A stretch of DNA of 64,000 nucleotides from Polytrichum commune (taxonomy: Eukaryota; Streptophyta; Polytrichopsida; Polytrichales; Polytrichaceae). Shown here piece by piece: positions 1 to 13,660 of this stretch. The position numbers and the translations under genes were made by a program. The DNA is taken from NCBI GenBank assembly GCA_950295325.1, contig OX485807.1, forward strand, positions 42,996,440 through 43,060,439, read 5' to 3'. Every line of letters starts with the position of its first letter. The first letter of the stretch is position 1. Under the pieces are notes generated by a model. The model did not search any database. It saw only the letters and a program-made list of their open reading frames with translations, and had not been told where the DNA came from.

Positions 1-1469
1 TCCGTTGTCTTCTTTTTGCACTTCTTTTGAGTTGACTTCAAGAGTTCTTGCATGTCTTGGCGGACAATGCCAGTTTTATCTTCTGGTCCAAAATTACACC
101 TATATCTGGCACAACTAAAGGTATTCAAATTAGATAGATTACATGTTGAAGGACGTGAATGTAATGCATTTATGTAGACTGTGCGACATTGCAAGACAAG
201 GATAGTCTAAACAAGAATAGATTTGAACAAAATAAAGATGGATAATTTGAATATGGAATTATGCATATGAAAGTTACCTTATGGCTATAGAAACACTATT
301 GGCTTGTGGGTTGCTCAAAGGATTAGGGTGGTTTTTGCAGATGATGTCCTTTGTTAATTTGCAAGGAAAGACCTCATTGGTTTGTTCTCCAACCACAAAA
401 TCATCCAGTAATTTCCATTGGATCATATTATAATAATAGGTGTTGTATCTACCCTTTCCAGATGAAACACGTGGTGTGCGCACCACACCTTGCTTGAACC
501 ACGTGGGCAGGGAGGTGAAAAGTTTTGGGGGACAAAGGCGGTGGTGGGCCCCATGAGTGTATGTCACACCGGAGAGACTTGTTGGGGTCCCTCTAGCGTC
601 CGGCCTTTGTTGTCAATGCAAGGTAATGGTCCCCAATGATTACTTTGCTCATTCTTTTAGGGTTTTGTATATGTCATAAGGGTTCATTTGTTTTTAAGAT
701 TTATATGTTGTGTATGTAGTGGAGGCATTTATCACATGACATGAAAAAAAACTTAGTGTTGAGTTTATTTTCTAGCCTATTTTTAGTACGTATACATTTG
801 CTTTCCTCTATGAATTTTGTTTTGTATAAAGGGTGTTTAATTCATAGTCACCCATGCATGGCATGTATGTTCCCAGTGAAGAGACCATCCCCAAGGGTCA
901 GAACAAGCAATAATTAACAACATGGTTTTGTGAGTTCGTGCCAACTTTGCATCATATGTCATAGAAAACATTATATTCATTAATCGGAGACTTTAGAAAG
1001 TCTCAAAAGAAAATACGCCCATAGTTTGGGATGCCAATATTGTGAACATACGGAACATTGGGAACATTAGGAACATGATGGTTTACAAATTCGCACGTGG
1101 AGAATATTCATATTACTAAAAATAACAAGCCTTTAAATCATAATCAAAACATGAACTACACATGGAAAATAATAATTGAATTCCAAAAACAAATGGTTTT
1201 ATGTCATTATAAAGTTTAGGGTACGCATCCCATACATAAGGGTTTTATGGATGGCACATCCCAAACGTATATATAAATTTGAATGTAGCTACAATAAAAC
1301 CAAGTCTATGAAGTGCCCCTATTTTTTGCCATTAATTTCAACCTACATTATGTTTCCCCATCTTCATCTTCGCTTCATATTCATCTTCGGCATCAATTTT
1401 CGCAGCTGCAATACATGCCAAATTGTCTTTGGCAAAATCTATATGTTTTTGGGGGATGGTCATTGTTTT
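1..1469. other. Intergenic, no gene recognised
   Basis: No reading frame here has family-like features; the longest (274-567 minus, 1176-1508 plus) look random. The sequence is AT-rich. I see no RNA gene or clear repeat within it. Confidence 0.5.
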
Positions 1470-3960
1470 TTATTTAAAACCCTTGCGCGGCTTCCAAGCA
1501 CAAAGTAGGGTATCCGTGTTTATCCAAACCGGTATGTACGTTGAGTCCATTGTCCACTTGAAACTCTTTTTAATGTCCCAACCTAAATAGGTGCGGAACA
1601 CATTCTGGTCTTTGGTGCTTGGACAACAATATTCCACTTCAATTTGATGAAAGTTGGGGCTAGTTCGAACAAAATTGGGTGAAGAAAATGCTTTTACCAA
1701 CCAAATTGGCTTGGGATGCTCCTCATCTCTTGTTCGTACAAGGACCATATAATCTTTGTGGCAATCAATACCTACACGAAACAACGGTGCCGGTCCATTA
1801 CGCATGGCCAACGTAATGCTTGTCCATTGCAAACTCTTCATGGACGTCTCCATTGCTGAAGAACATGGTGTCCGACTCCACAATTGTTAAAAGACTTTGT
1901 GGCCAAAATCCCTATATCAAAGTCGTATGGGTGTCGCCACCAAGTATTATCAAGGCCAAGCAAATGCCATCCCAATACGCGATCAACGGTTAATGAGTAT
2001 ACCTAACACATCTATTGATGTTTCCTCACACAACTATTTTCAATACTCAATGAATCCATATATGTTTTTGATGATTTCCAACCCGTTCTTCATGGGGTCG
2101 GGTTTAAAAGGCTTGGATCTTCATCTGGGAGCAAACATTTCTCATTATTGCTTTGACGCCACACAAGTATACCATCCTCGGGCCCCAATTAGGATATGTG
2201 TACAAAAAACTTGAACTACATGATAGGGATATCATCATCCCTCATATAAAAGCGGAATTTTTGTACTTTGATATGTCCCACCAAACGTTCTACTCCCTTC
2301 AACATGTATGGCTTGATAATGGCCTTGAAATTTGGTATTTCCTCAATCATGTGCAGGATCACCGGCACATTGTCCAAATCTATGTATGATTTCATGAGAA
2401 GTGGTATGGTGGGAAAATCTTCTTCATGTAACTTCATGCTCCAACGGCCAAATGGCGCATCAATGTTGTTGTGCGTATGCCCCACTATCAAGAAGAGCAC
2501 AAACACCTCTTTGAAGATGTCTTTTGTCATGAGCAATGACCAAAAATAAAACACGTATCGATATTTGTTGTCCTTAGCACAATTATCAAGTTAAACGTGA
2601 AGAGTTGAAGGCAATGATTTTGCAAAACTGGGTTTTCCGGGAGTTTTTGGCAATGATGACAAACCTCCTTCTCCTAAAGCATTGCCTTATAAAGGGGTGT
2701 CATTCCATAACCATAAAAAACGGCACGGGAAGAGTGTACCAGTGGCTTTTCAAGATCTTGCAAGAATTTTGCAAATAAACCGATTGTGTAGTTAGCATCG
2801 CCAGGGTAAAAATCCAAACCATAATAAACATATTTAACGTTCCCATGGCCATGGGCAATCATGTCTGAGGGAAAAAAAACGATGCGTGAACAACAAAAAT
2901 ATGAAATAACTACTAAGCGGATGGATGAAGTTGGACATTTGATAAACGCACCCAACAAAATTGGAGAGCCTTTCAACACACATTTGGAATTCGATACAAA
3001 CTTGTGACAACTGCGGGCAAATATCATCTATGACCTTTATTTTGCATGCATAACAAGGGCATGTGATCAATTTTATTATGGATGACTGTTAGAACCTCCG
3101 CGGGCCTCAATATGGATAGTGCACGATTCTTGTAGTATTGACGGTATGCCTCCTGGTTGTTCACATGCTCAATGTATTTTCTCTGGTGTCTGGTATGGGA
3201 TTCAATGCCTATAGGGTGGGGCGTCTTGAAAACCTTTATATTTATCACATACCATACACCTAGCGAACTTGTCCTCATGTATGTTCAAAATGTATTTTAT
3301 AAACTATTGGTTTTTAATTATAATCAACTAGGTCAAAGATATGGGCCCACATCCCGCTATGCTACCCACTTCGATGATGTCCTTTAAGATGTTCTTCCAT
3401 TTTGTGGCCGTGGGCAACACCATTTGAACAATTTTCTCCCCTGATGACTACGTCATCGTCTTGTGGGGCATTGCATCAACCAATGACACTATGATGGTGG
3501 AGAGTATTGCAGAGGCTTGGAGTGTAGCCTCCTTAAATTTCTTTGTACCTGAGTTGCCATGAAATCGAGAGCAATGGCCCAATGAAGAATACTTCCGAAA
3601 CCTATAAAAATCAACCTTGGAGACTGCATGGATGATATATCACGCTGTGCAACACACTTTCACATTCTCAAAGGTCACCGTCTTATAGCCATATGTACCA
3701 ATGTGCAAATTTCTGTGGACCTCAAGTTTCTTTGCCGACCTCATACGAAAATCCGCAAGCCTCATTTCTTAATAAAGATATCTCACTTTTTCGCGCGGAA
3801 AAAATTGGCAATATTTCCTCGTGCAACAGTCCTTTGCGGATACAAGACAGATATAATCGTCTCCTAATATACAATCCCACCGATGCTCCTTATTTACGCG
3901 AGCCACACGACTAGAATTGTATCTGCAAAGACCTTTGTGAGGACATATTGTGGCCAACAA
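1470..3960 (-). pseudogene. Degraded DUF7869-type transposon-like gene
   Basis: Fragments in all three minus frames line up, in order, with a transposon-like protein family I recall as carrying a DUF7869 domain. From the N-terminal side: a segment ending HAVSKVDFYRF (about 3600-3850); HGNSGTKK and MPHKTMT (about 3440-3560); EVLTVIHNKIDH (about 3065-3110); CPCYACK; MIAHGHGNVKYVYYGLD and NYTIGLFAKFL (about 2700-2870); VGHTHNNIDAPFGRWSMKL (about 2430-2490); and a C-terminal part with EEHPKPIWLVKAF, FHQIEVEY and PVWINTDTLL (1470-1883). The frame is broken by TGA at 3640-3642 (a Trp is expected), TAG at 3448-3450, and several frame changes near 3065, 2870 and 2560. The family name is from memory. 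No terminal inverted repeats were recognised, so the element's ends are unknown. Confidence 0.7.
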
Positions 3961-4244
3961 AGCTGGATGCGTTTGTTTATGCTGCCGCCCATGATCTCAC
4001 AAACTTACTTCTTCATGGAGAACCTAACGAAGGGGCCATCGACGCAAACAAAATCTCCACGTCAACGGGACCTCAAACAGAAGCAAAGAATTCTACATGC
4101 ACATGCCAACATCATCAAGACCGAGGGAGTTGGCATCAACACATTCATAGGAATCGAAGTTTCAACATATGCTATCTGCCACCAAGACACCAAGCTCGTA
4201 AAATAAAACAACATCAAGGTCCACCCATTGTTACCTCTTGAAAC

Positions 4245-4980
4245 TGGCACACAATGGAATGTCATCGTGGTCATCCCTGGAATGTTGAGATTGTTCGTGG
4301 ACTTCGAAAGATTCATGGGAGGATGACATCCACCACGTTTGATCCGTCAATAGTGTTTGCCTACGGGGACAAGAGTTCATATTAAATATCAAAGGACGAT
4401 ACATTCGTCGACAATTCAAATGCATTGTCTTTCACATCCACTGTCATCCCACCTAAACAAGCAACCATGGAATAACCAACCACACAACCGATGTAATGTA
4501 TATAAGAGCGGACACTATATATGTATATATATATGGCCCGAAAATCACAAACAACTATTTGGGTACCATTGGAGGACCTCATATATAAACACGAACGGGT
4601 GTTCCAAAACAATACAATTTCATGTGTAAACAATCCTTTATATTCCATATCAATAAACATGGGCATCCCATTGTGTTATATATTATTCTTGAAGGGCGTT
4701 GAAATGATTTGTTCAGTAACTATGGAGATGGTTGCACACCAATAGAGGACATGATTTTCACATATGTTTACAAACGCGCAATTGTAGAACCCATCCCATT
4801 TTATAATGAAATGTGCATGGGACAATGCACAAGCAATTTTGAAGAGCATACAATACGAATATTTACATCGGTGTCCAAGAACAATACGTATGCATATGGC
4901 AAAATATAGAATGATATGGATGTAAGAAATATTAGTCATTTACACAGTAGACAAGATTTATGTCGATCAAAGTAAAAATA
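4245..4980. other. Intergenic, AT-rich
   Basis: Short frames on both strands, none resembling a known protein. It lies between the degraded transposon-like gene and the 214-bp satellite. A short alternating AT tract (tatatatgtatatatatat type) is at about 4515-4535. Confidence 0.4.
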
Positions 4981-4994
4981 CAAAAAGAGTATGA

Positions 4995-6110
4995 GTTGGG
5001 ATATACGAACGATCATTTGTATACCTTCCCACGTATGTTTATAGAGGGTATATATACGAACGGCCGTTTGTATGTTCCAAGCCATACTGTATATGTCAAC
5101 TAAAACATGGACCGTTGCAATTGTGGTATTTAAGGCCGTCTGTTTATAAAAGAAATGCCATCCTATGTGTATTAGGGGCAAATGGATGCGTGTGCGACAT
5201 ACCAACGTCCATTCGTAAATCCTTGGATGGCATATTTATGAACTCCCGTTCGTATGTATCTCTACCATATTGTTTGTGTCTATGCATAAATGTATGTGTA
5301 TGGAGGGATGTTGTTGGATGCTTAGACCATACTTCCAGGTGATATTTACATATGCACGTTCGTAAACTGGGACATCCTATGTATATTAGGGGCAAATGGA
5401 TGTGTGTGCAACATATAAACGTCCATTTTTAAATCATTAGATGGCATATTTACGAATGCCCGTTCCTATATATCTCTGCTATATTGTTTGTATCTATGCA
5501 TAGATGTATGTGTATGGAGGGATGTTGTTGGATGCTTAGACCATACTTCCAGGTGGTATTTACAAATGCACGTTCGTAAACTGGGACATCCTATGTATAT
5601 TAGGGGCCAATGGATGTGTGTGTGACATATAAACGTCCATTTTTAAATCATTAGATGGCATATTTACGAATGCCCGTTCCTATATATCTCTGCTATATTG
5701 TTTGTGTCTATGCATAGATGTATGTGGATGAAGGGATGTTGCTGGATGCATAGACCATAACCCCATGTGGTATTTACAAACACACGTTTGTAAACTGGGA
5801 CATCCTATGTGTATTTGGGGCGAATGGATGCGTGTGCGACATACAAATGTTTGTTCATAAATCTTTGGATGGCATATTTATGAATGTCCGTTCATATATT
5901 ACTACCATATTGTCTATGCCTATGCATACCCATATGTATATGTATAGATGTTGCTAGATGTAGACCATACTCTAAGATGGTATTTACGAACACATGTTCG
6001 TACACTTCCGACCATCCTATGTGTCTGAACCATTGCTACAAATGCGTGCACTCCAGCTTTACGAACGTGCGTCCGTAAAGCTCTGGTATTAACAACCGTA
6101 TATGCAGTGG
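4995..6110. repeat. 214-bp satellite, about 4.5 diverged copies
   Basis: The marker catcctatgt recurs at about 5159, 5373 and 5587 (and near 5801 and 6013), giving a period of 214, 214, 214 and about 210 bp. A second marker, cacgttcgtaaa and its variants, is at 5355, 5569, 5783 and 5993, with the same spacing. Each unit holds several short imperfect palindromes of the form tacgaacgNNcgtttgta. The leftmost cores (5009-5025, 5058-5075) and the rightmost (6060-6080) extend the array outside the full units. No coding sequence was recognised; the short frames across it are by-products. Confidence 0.85.
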
Positions 6111-6369
6111 GTGTAGGTTGTCCTGAAACTGGGGAGTGTATAGTTGATGCATAGGAAAATGGCTTGAAGGCAATCCGTCGGGTCTCTAGAGCGCACGCTT
6201 GGCGTTTGCCGCAAAAAAATTCTATATTGTGGTGGGGAAGAACTTTAAGTTTTTATTTACAGTGGTTCAAAATCCCTTGGATGGTCTTCAAAAAGTAGAT
6301 TCCTACCGCCTTCTTTGACCTAACAATATTCCATTCTATCCATGCGGAACATCACAGGCTGAGTTTGAG

Positions 6370-6545
6370 AAATAACTAGTTGAAGTTCGAGACTTCAGGA
6401 GAATTACCGATCATTTTAGAGGAATCTGTAGAAGAATATACCTCAAATGAATAAAGAGAAACCGGAAGATGTCAACATGTAACCGGTTGGATTTAGAATC
6501 ACTAGGATCTTGACCGACTACGCCCAAAAACTTCACGGGCACTGC
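6370..6545 (+). repeat. Dispersed repeat R1, copy 1
   Basis: Shares blocks with 23400-23640 (same strand) and with 41655-42310 (opposite strand): attaccgatcattttagagg, gatgtcaacatgtaaccggt, and gcccaaaaac followed by a cggac/cgggc end. This copy shows the uninterrupted junction aatatacctcaaatgaataaag, which matches the site where a MITE sits in the 41.7-kb copy. Type unknown; it may be part of a retroelement terminal region. Confidence 0.75.
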
Positions 6546-6564
6546 TCCTCACATAGAAGTGTAC

Positions 6565-6640
6565 CATAAAGTCTACTAGATACTACTATAAGTGTACCAT
6601 AAAGTGTATACCATAAAGTGTACCATATACTATAAAATGT
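6565..6640 (+). repeat. Short tandem repeat, gtgtaccataaa unit
   Basis: About four imperfect copies of an 11-14 bp unit (gtaccataaag / gtgtaccataaag) follow one another. Confidence 0.7.
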
Positions 6641-6744
6641 TGTTCACTGGCCCACACATCAACATATGCTCTTTGCAACATATTCATGACACATGAGGGA
6701 CATTGTTTGATACTTTATCACCCATCACTGCCAATACTGCCCTT

Positions 6745-6800
6745 GGAAGAAAGGTATAAGGACATGGATGTCGGGAACTACAATGCCAAGTTTGAATAGA
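6745..6800 (+). pseudogene. Possible stray fragment of P450 exon 1
   Basis: The stretch aaggacatggatgtcgg-aactacaat closely repeats the exon 1 sequence at about 7206-7234 (aaggacatggatgtcggtgactacaat, coding KDMDVGDYN). It lies about 450 bp upstream of that exon. The match is short but nearly exact, so a partial local duplication is likely. Flanking sequence does not extend the P450 frame convincingly. Confidence 0.5.
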
Positions 6801-6993
6801 ATCCTTTGTTCAGCTCGAAAGATCATGATCGTAACCTAGTCAAGGCTGTTGTGAGTGACAATTGTGATACAAACAAAATCCAACACTGTCAGGAGTGAAA
6901 AACGTGTACGCCAAGAGCAATTCGACTTTTGTTTGTCACCCGTATCCATCACTCGGAGGCTTTGAGACGATCAGATCGGCCACAGCGTTCCTG

Positions 6994-9900
6994 ATGGAGC
7001 AACTATGGCGATGGGCTTTGGTGTTGTTGCCGACGGTGTTGCTCGTGGTGATGGTGCACCTGGGTGTCTCGTTCTTGCAGAGATCTGTGCTTGCGCCTTT
7101 GCGTGTGCAGAGAATTTTGGAGAGACAAGGGGTGAAAGGACCCTCCGGGCAGTGGATGTTGGGCAACCGTGCAGAGATACAGCGGATGCTCCAGGAAGCG
7201 GAGGCGAAGGACATGGATGTCGGTGACTACAATATTCTTCCGCGCATCTTGCCCCATCACGTGGCTTGGACTAAGCAATACGGTGAGCCAAGCACCTAGG
7301 ACCTCGACCTTTCTTCCCTTTGGAAGGTACGCAGATGATGCTAAAACCATCACTTTTAAGGCGCTGATTGTACCTCCTGCTATTGAGAAGGTTTTGGAAG
7401 TTTCTCGGTAGCAATTGAAAGAGCATTCCAATTCACCAAAGCTTGTCTTATTTGATTCCCTATCATATTTGCAAATGCTACAATCTTGGTTCAAATTTTT
7501 ATTGCTAGATCACCCAACACCATCATGGGAGCTCAATGCACTAGTAGAAAACTATGCCAAAAAGAGCCGCAGCTGGAATCAACTGCGGTTCTTTTGGCCA
7601 GCCTAATCTGCAGTCACTAAATGACTGCAGATTTTTCTTTTCCGTTTTTCCACTGGAGTTTTAGATTTTTTTTGGGCGTGTAATATACCATTGGAAAGGT
7701 ATTTTCACGACCTTTCCAACGGTATGTTACACGCCGCCAACGTCCGAAGATTGCAATCGCTCAATAAAACAATTAAAGGTAGAGCCGTTTAGGCACTACA
7801 GATCAGGCTAGTCAAAAGAACTGCAGCTGATTTTAGTGTGGTTCTTTTTGACATAATCTTTCTACTACTAATAATAAGGTGGTGACATTCTCAAAATTTT
7901 ATTTACAGATATTCTTATTAAAGGAACAAAAGACTTTACTGCTAATTTTTTAATTAAATAGGATCGCCCAATTTGTAATTATTATACAAGTTTTTAGGGC
8001 GCTTGTTTTAGCATCATTCACGTTAGTTGGATAACAATAAATTGAACTATTGCCAACACTCTACGTATAGGTCTAAAACCTCAAGTTGCCTAAATCTCTT
8101 GTAAAGATATCTAACTCTCAAGCATGCTCATGACCTCTCAACCGTGAGCTTTATGAAAGAGATGAAGAAATGCTTACGTGGAGCATGTCCTTAGCTCACC
8201 TCCTCTCAAAGTTTGTAGTGGTCAAGCCAAACACTCATGTTGATGTATCTTATCATGATTGAATACAAGGTGGCACATTACCACTTGTAATTGATGACGC
8301 GTCCATGGCATGCTTACTATGTCACTTACATATTGCTCCATCATTTGCTCTAATATGCAACCATTATTTGTCTTGTTGGTGTTGTGAACCTTCTGTCTTA
8401 ATAATAATAGGGAGTGAGAAAAATGTGGAAGATTATTCATTACACCCTAAATCATTTTTTGATTCAAAATTGATTTCATTCACATGTTTGGTGTTGCTCT
8501 TCACTCCCTAAGGTCACTAACACTTGAAGGACTTTAAGTCTCAATATATGACCATATACAAAATTTATATGGACTTCACCAAGTTTATGAATCATATTTT
8601 ATATATTTATGTGTTTGAAACCTTATTATATACGTTGTCTTATGTCAAAGAGAAAAGAAAAATTTACTCATCCTAGACAAGATTGATGATCACAAAATTC
8701 AATGTATGTACTTGCATCCTAAGACACCCAAGCTATGTATTTGGACTTAGATCTTCAATAACATCAAAGTGTTCAACGTATATAATTATAATGCACTTCA
8801 AGAGTAACTTGATTTTAGATGGGGTTGCTTTTGACATGATCAGTTAATAATGAAAGTGTGTAGCTCAAATATGTTATTTTATGCTTGGCGCAGCTCAACA
8901 TGGGCCTCTTAGACAATGACGGCTTAACAAATAATGCGGTTTTCATTATAACTTTATGGAGGGGAACACATAACATTATAATTCAATTGAGTGACCAGGT
9001 TGGGTGGGGCTAGGATTATGTCATGTAGGCTACTAGAATTACACCTTACGCATGCTTGTTTGTAAGTCGATTCGACTGAAAAAAACGAGTGAGATTCGGG
9101 TGAAACACTATCACTGAATATCACTAGAATGGAACGGCTGATAACAACTGAATAATGTTATGAAGCTTGATTACATTTTCACTATATCTAATAACTATAT
9201 CATGTTTGTTACATATACAATGCTTGTTGACAATCTGCAGGAAAGAGATACATGTGGTTTCTAGGCTCAGATACAATGCTGACAGTCACCGAGCCCCACA
9301 TTCTGAAGGAGCTACTCTTGAACAAGAATGGAGTCATCACCAAGGACGTTGATCTTGCCAAGAGATTGTCACCCATATTGGACAAGGGGTTGGTGACGAC
9401 TGAAGGCAAGGAATGGGCTCTCCACCGCCGCATTGTCAGCCCTGCATTCCACCATGACAGGATTAAGGTGTCAAGATCTTTCATATTATCTATTATTAGT
9501 AATTCTATTCAAATGAGATTTGATTTTTCTACCATGTGTCAACCCCTACCACGTGGGTTTCATCTTCCCATGGCCTACCAACACCTGTGCAATAATCGCC
9601 CCTATAGGTTTATTAGTGATTCATACTTATTTGATCTCAAGCAGACTAATTTGATGTCTCAACAAAGGTGATGATTTGTGTGTAAAGGTGATAATAGTCC
9701 CAAGGTCTACATGAATCAACGTTTTCACTCTCTTTCATGGTAGGTGTTGTGAACATAAATCCATGCATTCATCAATACTTGAGTTTATTTAACAACATCT
9801 AGTGTCAATGTTCATGATTGTCCAGGAATGTGTACAAGGCCTAATGACCCCAAATGAGAAAAGATCAATAATGACCATCGATTTTGAGTTGTTAGAGGTT

Positions 9901-12635
9901 CTGTTGAGATCCTAATGCTTCAAGAAAAGTAGGTTCTGAAAATAATGCTCCATATTGCAATGATAGATTTACATTCCTCCCTCTTGATGTTTCTTTCTCT
10001 TTTAGGATATGTTGACAGCTATGGTGGAGAGCACGACTGGGATGCTTGAGGGCCTACACAAGCTTCTACTAGCAAGGGAAGGTGGTAATGTGGAAGTGGA
10101 GATGGAAAAACACATGATGGATGTCACGTCAGATATAATTTCTCGCACTGCGTTTGGGGGCAGCTATGAGAGAGGCAAGAAAGTGTTTGAGCAATTAATG
10201 ACTTTGATGAAGCTCATGATTGACAATGAGTACTTACTCTCCATCCCAATCTTAAGGTTCCAAGCTTCCCCCCAGCCCCCTTAGCCAACTAATCTAGTGG
10301 TCAGAAACTTTAAAACGATGGAACTTTTTGTCGGAAGTTGGTCCCCTATGATCTTCCATTGATTGTTTTGCATAAAAACTTCAAGAATTTCTTTCCACTT
10401 GTGGTGTATGCTTGGAGGGTAGTGGGTGAATTTATTCAGTGAGGGGCAAACTCATTTTAGTACCTCTTGGCATGTCCAAACAAGTTGGTCCTCAATGTAT
10501 TGATATAGAGTGTTTTTTCATTTTCTTTTATGCTTTCTTTTTCTTTTTTTTTCAAACCCCATACACCACATTCTGCAAGTATTCACCAAGCACTTGTTGA
10601 ACATGAAAAGTGTTGCAATGCACAACAACCAACTCGCGACCAAAAATCATGTTGAGTTAGAGGGAAAACCCTATTATGTGTGAAATGCATCTTATTTCAT
10701 TGCAATGGCTTTCAGATCACAAGGAACTTTGGACAAGTTACCACCTAGGAAAACATGTGATACTTAAAGTGTACAAAAATAGTGAATGGACTTTTGATCA
10801 ATGAGGTTAATCACTAGGTTTTGTACACTTCATCATGTCTCCGTAGGTTTTACATTACCCAAAGTTCCATGTGAAACTAAATTCTACCAAAAATCATTGA
10901 AAGGAACTCCCAGGTACAAATGTTTGCACAAAATGCATACATAATAATAGCCAATACAAGGACGAATCTCAAGGACGTGATTTATTTCTAGTGGCTGTGA
11001 AGAGGGTGGTCATAACTCATATCCATATTCTCTCTTGATTGTTGTACAAGAACTTTAAAAAAATTCATATATGACACTGTTTCTCTTTTGGTTCAATTCT
11101 TCCTCACCTGTTAAGCATGATAGTGACCAAACCAAGAAGCCATGTTATAAGTTATAGCCAGTTGCCTTCATGGGCAGAAATGAACACAATATTAGAACAC
11201 AAATGTTTCATGTTTCTTATTCATCAATCAATGCAGGAATCTTCCCACAAAAGGTCGCATCAATATTTTGCGACACAAAAAGGAGCTCGAGCAAACAATC
11301 AAAGAGATCATCCAAGTGCGAAAAGATCAGATCAAGAAGGGGCAAAGTGAATCCTATGGGAGTGAATTGTTGGGCCTCATGATATTGGCAGCTGATGAAG
11401 ATGCATCCGTCACGGGTGAGAATGCACATTTTGATCTGCAATCTTTGATCGATGAGTGCAAAACTTTTTATCTTGCAGGCCACGACACAATGGGTGCAGT
11501 GTTGACATGGACAGTGATGTTGTTGGGTACGCATACGGATTGGCAAGATCGTGCTCGTGCTGAAGTTTTTGAGGTTTGTGGGGACCAGCCCCCAAATGCA
11601 GATACCATTGGCAAGCTAAAAGTTGTAAGAGTTCTCCCCATTTCATCAGGTTTGATCTATTTTATGTAATTTTAACACATTGGGGTTATCATAAGAGATA
11701 AGATGGTCTACCTTCATGTCATTTGTGACGTTGAAGTAACCTGACAGCTCTGTTTGGTGATTTTAAAGTTGACCCGGTGGTGTTATCCAAGTTTCCTAGT
11801 GATAGCCGTCTCTGATGATAAATCGTAAAATTATTTGATTGTTCAGTGAAAGAGACAAAAATAACAACTCCAGTTTACTGCTCTGTTGAACACATCAACC
11901 TGATTTATTGAACTGGATTCACCTAAGGAACTGGACATATCTACTGAAAATTCAATTGGATTCATGTGGGCGCATAAAAAAATCAGCTAGTCAACACCAC
12001 GTCATCTTTAACCTACAAACAGAGCCAGTTGCAACATGCCCCAAAGCAAAACCTACATTCTACACCCATTCCACCACCCATACCTCCGCTTCTTTAGATT
12101 CGGGTTTTTTAAAATATGGAAACTCTTAGCATGTATTGACTATGAGTGGATAGAAGATGATATCCAGAAACTGACTAACAGATTATCCTTGGCCTTGCAG
12201 TTGACCATGATAGTGAATGAATCCCTTCGTTTGTTCCCACCTGTTAGTCGTGTGCACAGGTCCATTGTCCAAGACATGACAATTGATGGCCTTCACCTTC
12301 CAAAAGATGTGGTAGTGTTTGTGCCAAGGATTGCACTTCATCATGATCCAGATTTGTGGGGTGACGACTTCATGAAGTTCAAGCCCGAGCGCTTTGCCAA
12401 TGGAGTTGCTGACGCTGCCAAACATCATTTGGCTTTCATGCCCTTCTCATTCGGACCGCGCAATTGTGTGGGCGGTAACTTCGCATTGCAAGAGGCGAAA
12501 GTTGTTTTGGCCATGTTGTTGCAACAGTTCCACTTCCACTTGTCCCCTCGCTATCGCCATTCTCCCAAGGTGACTTATGTCACTCTGAAACCTCAGTATG
12601 GTATGCCTCTTATATTGGAGAAAGTCCAAAATTGA
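6994..12635 (+). CDS. Cytochrome P450, clan 72, five exons
   Basis: Predicted haem-thiolate monooxygenase anchored in the ER. Exons: 6994-7282, 9241-9467, 10006-10256, 11237-11624, 12201-12635; all introns GT-AG; 1590 bp, 529 aa, close to the usual size. The chosen ATG begins MEQLWRWALVLLPTVLLVV, an N-terminal membrane anchor; an upstream in-frame ATG at 6895 would add a non-hydrophobic leader. Motifs: proline/glycine hinge GPSGQW, I-helix AGHDT (336-340), ExxR as ESLR (392-395), PERF (447-450), haem loop FSFGPRNCVGG with Cys474. Clan 72 is suggested by overall resemblance (EWALHRRIVSPAF, LRLFPPV), from memory nearest CYP735/CYP709-type proteins. The subfamily and substrate cannot be assigned. 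Most clan-72 members have AGxET where this has AGHDT. Intron 1 carries a CACTA-like MITE. The gene appears intact. Confidence 0.9.
7539..7870. mobile_element. CACTA-like MITE in P450 intron 1
   Basis: The left end reads CACTAGTAGAAAA. The right end, reverse-complemented, reads TTAGTAGTAGAAAG, and both continue into similar arms (tatgccaaaaagagcc versus tatgtcaaaaagaacc) for roughly 70 bp. The centre holds a near-perfect hairpin (7676-7700 against 7709-7733, core ccattggaaaggt/acctttccaacgg). CACTA ends are characteristic of the En/Spm superfamily. The right terminus has lost the exact CACTA, and no 3-bp target duplication is evident. There is no coding capacity. Confidence 0.75.
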
Positions 12636-13660
12636 CTACGTATCAATCAATTTACACCACATAATTACCGACCCCATGGCGGGGGTCTTACGCCCTTTGT
12701 GGTAGGAGATTATCAGGCTATAGGGCCTTCTTCCTAAGATTTATTTTTTGTTGTTGCAAGGAGAATGATCATTTGATCCTGGCATCACTCACCAAAATCT
12801 AAAGCAGATGGTGCCAAGACCATGAAGGTTTAGCCTTATGGTATAGCTTTGGTCCAAGATTACACTGGTACCATTGTCCAGCATAGTATGGGAAAATAGT
12901 ATTGGGAGTGAGTGTAAAGGAGTAAGAGAAAGAAAGAGAGCCTCTCTCAGGAGCAAATGATGTGAATGCCTTAATACCATTCCTTCACATAATACAGATA
13001 ACTTATCATGACTGTGTGGGTTGATCTGCCTGGTCTGATTTTGTAAAATGTGCTATCTGTTTTTGAATCAGACAAGGTTACATCAGCAGGTTGAAATACT
13101 TTTTGAAGCCATTTAAAGTTCACAAAGATTGATGACATTGAATACAACTCAGTCCTGTGATTTAAGTGAGTCTCTGTATTGTAAGCAACTGCACAAACTT
13201 GTGGGGGACAAATTATAAACCTCTCAATGCCTACATTTGACAACGCTTCCAAGTCAGGAGTATAAATTCAGTCCTAAAAATTATAAATGTATGGAACTCT
13301 TGGATCCTCACAACAGGAATCACAGTTTCTACTTCACTCATGCACTATGTATCCTCCTAGAACAAGATGTAGCAATACGCTTGAGGAACTGGGAAATTAT
13401 GGATCATCTAGAAACAGAATAAAAGTTGTTGAAATAAAAAATTTAACCTACTTCTAAGTTCTATACAGAAGCTGATTGACATTCACCAGCTTCGCAAGAA
13501 GCTGAGATACGAAGTGTTTTTGCACAAAACACCAAGAGTTTTTAGCACTGACTGGGCATAAAAGCCCATCCAGCACTCTGAATCACGATGCTATCTTAAA
13601 TCTGGTCTTGGACCACTTGACCGGAATTCGAAAGTGGGGTTTGTACTTGTCGGAGCATCG
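12636..13660. other. Convergent intergenic region, P450 / receptor kinase
   Basis: This is shared 3' flank between the P450 stop (12633-12635, plus) and the receptor kinase stop (13661-13663, minus). It must hold both polyadenylation regions. No further gene was seen. Confidence 0.6.
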
